DNA of 64,000 nucleotides from Monocercomonoides exilis (Eukaryota > Preaxostyla > Oxymonadida > Polymastigidae). Location: assembly GCA_001643675.2 (NCBI GenBank), contig LSRY02000008.1, forward strand, positions 567,501 to 631,500, read 5' to 3'. The position numbers and the translations under genes were made by a program. Positions 58,201 to 64,000 of the stretch are shown here, in pieces (the stretch's first letter is position 1; each line of letters starts with the position of its first letter). The notes beneath the pieces were generated by a model that did no database searches, was not told the origin of the DNA, and was given only the letters and a program-made list of their open reading frames with translations.

Positions 58201-61200
58201 CGTTTTCATCAGAAGAAGACACAAATATCGTCTCGCTCTGGTATTTCACAACCCTTGGTAGAAGATCTTCTTCTCCCACAAACGAGTCCGATGTGCATCC
58301 CCATATTGCCAGCTCCTTTACAAAAGGTGCTCTGAAATCCAGCAAGAATTGATCATCAACAATTTGATTTTCGATTGAGTGGCATCGAACATACACATCT
58401 CTCCCTCTCAATGCAGAGTTATCTTTGAACGTGATATTCGACAACATAAAGTTCAGAGGCTGCTCAGCTGTCGAGGTGCATTCCAGAAATAATCACCCAC
58501 CTCTTCCTGTGGTGGAGCAGAAGCACTCAGAAATCGTGCTAAATGAGCAGTCGAAGTTTCCTCCCTCATTCAGCACACAAAACATCCCTCCTCCCTTTTC
58601 ACACCTCATTCCACCACATCTCTTCATTGTTGTGTTTCGAATTACCATTTTCAATGGCTCATCAATGTTCTCATTTCGAATGATGGGAATATCATTGGTC
58701 GTGTTCTGTGTGACTTCTTCGAATACACTCCATTCAATGATTATGTTTTGTTCCTCTTCATTTTTCTCTCTTCTTGAACTCTTTGAAATACTCAATCCAC
58801 TTGCACCATCAAGCTCAACATTCTTCAATGTCAAATTTTTCATATTCAAAATTGTTGTTTGATGCACGGAAATAATATCTTTTGAAAAGCAAAGTGATTG
58901 AATTTCCACAAATTCCAATTGAACAGTTCCTCCATCTGCCTCAATCATCCCGTAATTCATTGGTTCTTTTCCACTTTCTTCATCTTTTGTGAACGAGCAG
59001 TCTTTCAAAGTCAATAACCCCTCGCTTGAGTCAACATGCATCAAATAATTGACTCCATTTGTGAATGAAGAAGGAATCACAAAGCTAATCAGTTTGAAAT
59101 TGGTGATTCCAGAAATCTTCATTGCTGAATCCCTTTCTCCTTCAAGCGATGAAACACATTTCAAAGAGCACATGTCAGTATTATTCGATTTAATAGAAAT
59201 TTCACTGAGTTCAATCCTTTTCTTTAGAATTCCTTTTCCAATGATGTTTATGTTCCTTTCGTTTGCTTTTGGCATTTTTGCCAACGAATAATCAATAGAA
59301 AGGCAAGGATAATCTGAAAATCCACAGGCAAGAATATCTTTCCCATCACCTCTAACAAATATCTCCGATCCGAGTTCAAGCCAGAAATAGACAAGTGGAA
59401 TGACATTCTCTGTATCATTCCCATCAAAGCCTCTCATGGAATTTAATGAAATATCATCCAGATTCTCTGATACAAATGGAAGAGAGGTGTTTGTGATGCT
59501 CTTCGTCAAGTTGAATGCTTCAACAAAAAGATCATTTCCATAATTAGCAATATTTGGCTTGTCTGCCTCAAAAACAGGTGATGATATCACAAATGAAGAA
59601 TAGTCATCGATCAACTTCAGTGCCATCCCTCCCCCAAACCCAGTCTTCCGTTCTTCTGCTGGTGCTGTGCATCTTATGAAAGAACATGAAATGACATTCA
59701 ATTGAGTATTTCCTTTCAAGCGGGTATTAATAGCCCCTCCTCTGCTTCCATCACCAGCCACACAGCATCCATCAAATTCACATTCTTCAATATTTATTTC
59801 ACTGTTTGAATTTTCATCGTTACTATTATCGATGTTCACACACCCTCCACTTCCAGTTGCTCTTTCTATTTCTGTAAAATGGCAGTTAGTCATGTTCAAC
59901 CACTGAGTGCTCATCAACTCGGTATATGAACTGCTTCCAGACAATGAGATCAATGGATAATCGCTCAAATTTATCGATGAAGCTGAAAATGAATCAATAA
60001 CCAAGGTTCCAGACTCAATAGATAAGAATAGAAATACCATTTCTGATGAAGGATCTTGAAGAGTGAGAGAACATTGAGACAGCGTTAGTGTTGAAGAAGA
60101 TGATGAAATGAAAGTGGAATGTGATGAAAAAGAAGAAGAAAGAGAGAAGATAAGTTTTGATAATTCTGTTTCAACATTTATTGAAATCATCTCTGAATTG
60201 GATGTTGAACTTGAATCAGAAACTTTCCATCCACTTTGATCGTCTTCTCCTCTGATATCATGTTTCTGTTCAGCAAAGGTCAATTCATCACTCATCAAAA
60301 TCATTCCATTCACAACAACTTTCTTTGTTCCTGCTTGTCTTGTGAGGGAGTGCTTCAAGGTCAAACAAGGAAACTGGACAATTCCACAATGTGAATGATC
60401 AGATGCCTCGGTGCAACTCACATATATTTCTTCTGGGATGGGAAGGAGATAGATGCATAGAGGAATTGCTAACCTTGTGTTTCCATTGTCGAATCCTCGC
60501 ACTTTGTCAAATGAATCCAAAGATGCTGTTACACATGTGATATTCTCTAATTTTGCTATCTCTTCCAGATTTGGGGAAATAACAAAGATATCATTCCCCC
60601 ATTTAGCTGTGTTTGTTCAAAAGATGAGGATATCAGGAAATTGGGATTTTCATTCAATAGCCGAAGAAGGATTCCTCCCCCAAGACCATTTGATGATGAA
60701 CAAAAGCATCCATTAAATAATCCGTCTTTCACTTTCACTTCATTTCCATCACCGACGCACAGCATCGTTGAACCTCCATCAGTCGATGTTGAGCTTCCAC
60801 ATCCAAAAAACGAACAAGAATTCAGTTCAATGTTTGCCTTGTCATTCAAAAACGACATCACAGCTGCTCCGCTGGTTGTTCTTTCAATTCCATCAAAGGT
60901 GCATTCTGAAAGTGTCAATGATATTTCATTTGTTGAAGAAAGCGAAAACAACGAAACAGTGGAGATAGTCTTTGCCCAATTCACATTTTCCATCTGCAGC
61001 ATACCACTCTGAATGTTAATCAGCTCTGTAGCAAATGCTGTATTTCCAGTTTGTTCACTTCCAGCAGAAATATTCATCCTGCTGATATGCATCTCTCCTG
61101 CTCCTGTGATCTCAAATAGCCTCGAGGCTCGATTATTTTCATATGCAGAGTCATGCACAAGAATAAGATCACTGATTGCTAAGATTCCTGTCGAAACTGA

Positions 61201-63045
61201 AAACAGAGACAGCCCAGATGCTTCAAATTCTGTATGGATTACTGTGCTCATATCGCTTTGACCGTAAATTGAATAAGTGTTAATTCCACAATCCAGGCAT
61301 TTAGTCTCTGTTATCGTTCCTGCAAGTATCTCAATATCTGTAACAATTTCAGGAATAAGCTGAGTCAAACAATGGCTAATAGTTTCACAAGGATGAATTT
61401 CATTCTGCCCACATGCATATGTGTCAATGGAATTAGGTTGTACTTCAGTCGAAGAAACAAATCTGATTCTTTCAAAATCGTTTTTAAGCCATTCACTTTT
61501 ATCAATAATTGAGTTATATTGTGAGCTGACTCTATTTGTTGTATTTCTTGTTGAATAACAGGTGGAATCAATATTGTTTGATGTCGAATTATGGAGAGCA
61601 ATATCATGTCCTCCTTTTGAACATGAATTGTTGTGAAAAAAGCAGTAATAAAACAAAATTCCGTAATTCAGGCTATTTATTAATATTCCAGCAGCACCTC
61701 CTCCGCACATTGAATGGCAATTGCAGAATAAACAATTAGAAAAAACAACCTGATCAGTGCAACTCCAATGTTCAATCGCGCCTCCAGCGGATGATTCCGA
61801 ATGATTTGCTTTGCAAGATGAAAATAATGAATTAATTATGCATTCTTTCTGCCTTTGAGTTTTTGTGGGACGTAAGTCAATTGCGCCCGCATCATTGCCT
61901 GCAGAGCAATTTTGAAAGGAGCAATCATCCACCATTGATTGATAATAAATGTTTTCTAAATACATCCCACCACCGCAACCATCTGAACTTGCTGTTGCTG
62001 CGCACTGAGTAAATGTGGAGTGCATCACGATGCATTCAGCGATTTTCAATGCATATATTGCACCCCCTCTTGTTGAGGAAGCGTTGCACCTCGTGAATGA
62101 ACAATTTTCAACTTTCAGAATGGCTTTTTCATTGTCATGTACATAGAGAGCACCTCCTTGCGAGGATGTGCAATCTTCCCATTCACACAACGAAAATGAT
62201 TGACTATTTGTCAAATTCATTTGCCCTTTTTTCTCAAGAGCATTCGTTTCTCTTTTCCCGAAGCTTACAGTTGTGTTTTCACAGACAAATTCATGTGAAG
62301 AATACGATCCACTCGAAATCCCTCCTTCAAATGCATTCACACACGAATAAATGAGGCTGTTCTCCATTGAACTTCGAAAGCATGAATGTTTCACATTATG
62401 ATCGCTTTTCTTATCAGATTTCACAGACATGTTTCTGAAGGCGCAATTATCAATCTCTTCACTTTTGCTCTTTCCTGACAATGGAAAATTGTCTGAAGAA
62501 GATGCAACTAGATTTTCCATGATAGAATTTCTCAAAATAGCAGTATTTGAATAATCCGATGAAAATATGAGACTGGAAGGGTTCAGATTCTTTTGAGAAA
62601 TCAAACTCATATTCACCATGCTTATTGACCCACTTTGCAAAAGAAAAGGAGATGTTGATTTTTGGAGCAAATTGCAGGAATCCAACATGACTCTCGACTT
62701 TTCAGTAATAAACATCAAAGATGAAAATAAATGTTCAAGTGCCACATTCTTCAGTCCAACTGTAGAATTGGAGAATCCCAAAAATGTGTTTTTCACTGTA
62801 GAAAGTCCTGATTGTAATCTTTTCGCTTCAGGCAACGTTTTCTGTTCAAATAGATAAATGTTATCACCCTTTAGTGGAAATTGTGCATCATTTGAGTTTC
62901 CTTGACCAAAATAAAGAGAATTATTGAAAAAATAACTGTTCGAAAGAAAACCTTTGTTCTCCAATGCGGATGTTCCAGAGATATCTTGTGCTTCAAATGC
63001 CTTCACAAGGAGCAAGCATGCAAAAAGGAACAAATGCATTCTCAT
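55277..63045 (-). pseudogene. Beta-helix ectodomain, membrane segment and pseudokinase protein, two lesions
   Basis: One gene of about 2590 codons read on the minus strand. It starts with a signal peptide (MRMHLFLFACLLLVKAFEA, 63045-62989). A very long ectodomain of parallel-beta-helix type follows, rich in Ser/Asn with repeated C-x-F and GGGM/GGAIY turns. A single membrane segment (FWVLIVIIMAFVLLIILIVA, about 56620-56560) precedes a cytoplasmic part with a degenerate kinase domain: RWKAPEL, SIGMILWECL, VPFGDY and PEQRP match the C-lobe, but HRD and DFG are missing, so it is probably a pseudokinase. The frame shifts once near 60596-60612, and a TGA at 58493-58495 stands where the repeat pattern predicts Gly. 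Otherwise the sequence is clean. This suggests a surface sensor or adhesion protein recently inactivated, or assembly errors. Confidence 0.75.
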
Positions 63046-63099
63046 GCGGAATGATAATAAATTTTGATTTGAAAAATAAAACATTTTCTGAATGATCAA

Positions 63100-64000
63100 A
63101 AAATCCCTTAATAATTGTTTTCAACACATTTGGTAAAAACAATGTTTTTCTTTTACAATCACTTTGTGGCTTTTTGAAAAACAGTTGATGCATGTCCAAA
63201 GCATGCCACTACTTTGGTTTTTGTCAGGCATGAATTATATGCTGATGCAGATGAAATATTTGCACACAAAAAAATTTAATTTAATAAAACAATTAGTAAA
63301 ATAGGAATTAAACTGAATAAAAGGGGGAAAAAAACCTTTTCAGAAGAAACTGCTGTCCAATAAAGGCTTTCAAAGCAATTAATGCAATGTCAAAACACAT
63401 GCCCCCAAAATTTCACTTTGAGATATGTTGTTTCTAGCTATCAATTGTCACCTCACCCATTGAAATCAAATGGCGAGTCTTTCTTTTCCTCTTCTTTTCC
63501 CTTCTGCTCTTTATACTCTCACCTGTTTTGTCTTTTCACTCAGCTTCGTCTGCGTCTAACCCACAAACATCTAAATTACCTCTTCTTTGTTATTCTTCTC
63601 CCTCTTTCTTGCTTCTTCTCCATAATTAATGCTGACTCATTTTTGCAAACAGCTGATGTTCTGCAATTCAAAAATATCCTTCTCTGCTTTTCTCATTGAG
63701 AAAAGATGTCTCAAAGAAACCATTTGTTCCAATCAAAAGTGAATGTCATGCAAACCTTCTCTGCATATATTCTTGATAAAATCAGAAACATCAAAAATTG
63801 CAAAGAAACATACAAAGGGATCAAACTTGTTTTTTGTTGTCTCTCAAAAAATAAACACATTTTGCAAAATAAAGAAAAATAAAATAAAAATTCTTGAGCT
63901 TTCAATTTTTCCAATTCCACAAATCTTTCATCATTCAGAAAAAATAAAAAAAATAATTTTTTACTGCAAACAAGAAAGCATGCATCTTTTCCTTCTCCGT
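63100..64000. other. Upstream region of the pseudokinase gene
   Basis: AT-rich DNA in front of the minus-strand start; should contain its promoter, but no motif is assigned. The open plus frame 63382-63699 is pyrimidine-driven and unsupported. Confidence 0.4.

Noticed and set aside
1-64000. CRISPR arrays, rRNA or tRNA genes
   Set aside because: No regularly spaced repeats, no cloverleaf candidates and no rRNA-like conserved stretches were noticed; a tRNAscan or Rfam search would be needed for certainty.

Overview
The window looks like nuclear DNA of an anaerobic protist with a standard genetic code, many short introns, Ser/Glu/Lys-rich low-complexity proteins and AT-rich spacers. The beta-helix/membrane/pseudokinase protein at 55-63 kb and the 30-residue WM repeats at the left edge fit Metamonada. 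I favour an oxymonad of the Monocercomonoides kind, with a trichomonad as the alternative. This assignment is inference only.

Most of the window (about 2.65-46.0 kb) is one DIRS-like tyrosine-recombinase retrotransposon of about 6.1 kb, split by two very large DNA transposons. Element 1 (4145-20256, 16.1 kb) and Element 2 (21119-42271, 21.2 kb) have related terminal inverted repeats starting GGGTRATT and flank 4-bp target duplications (ATTT and ATGT). Removing either element and one target copy rejoins the retrotransposon reading frame exactly, in its 5' part and in the reverse transcriptase, so the boundaries are known to the base.

The transposons carry the most unusual genes. Element 1 has one gene and Element 2 has a second whose products join an N-terminal helical domain, a complete ubiquitin-specific protease (USP) and a DDE-type transposase-like core. 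In Element 2 this gene sits in an 8.4-kb cassette bounded by 450-bp inverted repeats, back-to-back with a related gene that keeps the N-terminal and USP domains but has no transposase. Exon-intron models fit in all three genes. Both full-length genes are followed by similarly organised, strongly base-paired RNA-like elements. Element 1 also carries an exactly 76-codon ubiquitin-like module ending in Gly-Gly, so ubiquitin and deubiquitinase sequences share one mobile element. The rest of both elements is decayed, patchy coding sequence, probably captured host gene pieces.

Layout: 0-1.6 kb WM-repeat protein (5' end outside the window); 2.65-4.14 kb decayed gag-like region; 4.15-20.26 kb Element 1; 20.26-21.12 kb retrotransposon middle part with the start of RT; 21.12-42.27 kb Element 2; 42.27-45.14 kb rest of RT, RNase H and tyrosine recombinase; 45.2-46.0 kb internal complementary region and right end; 46.7-47.6 kb truncated beta-helix pseudogene; 47.7-54.0 kb mosaic of decayed coding pieces; 55.3-63.0 kb beta-helix/membrane/pseudokinase gene with one frameshift and one nonsense codon.
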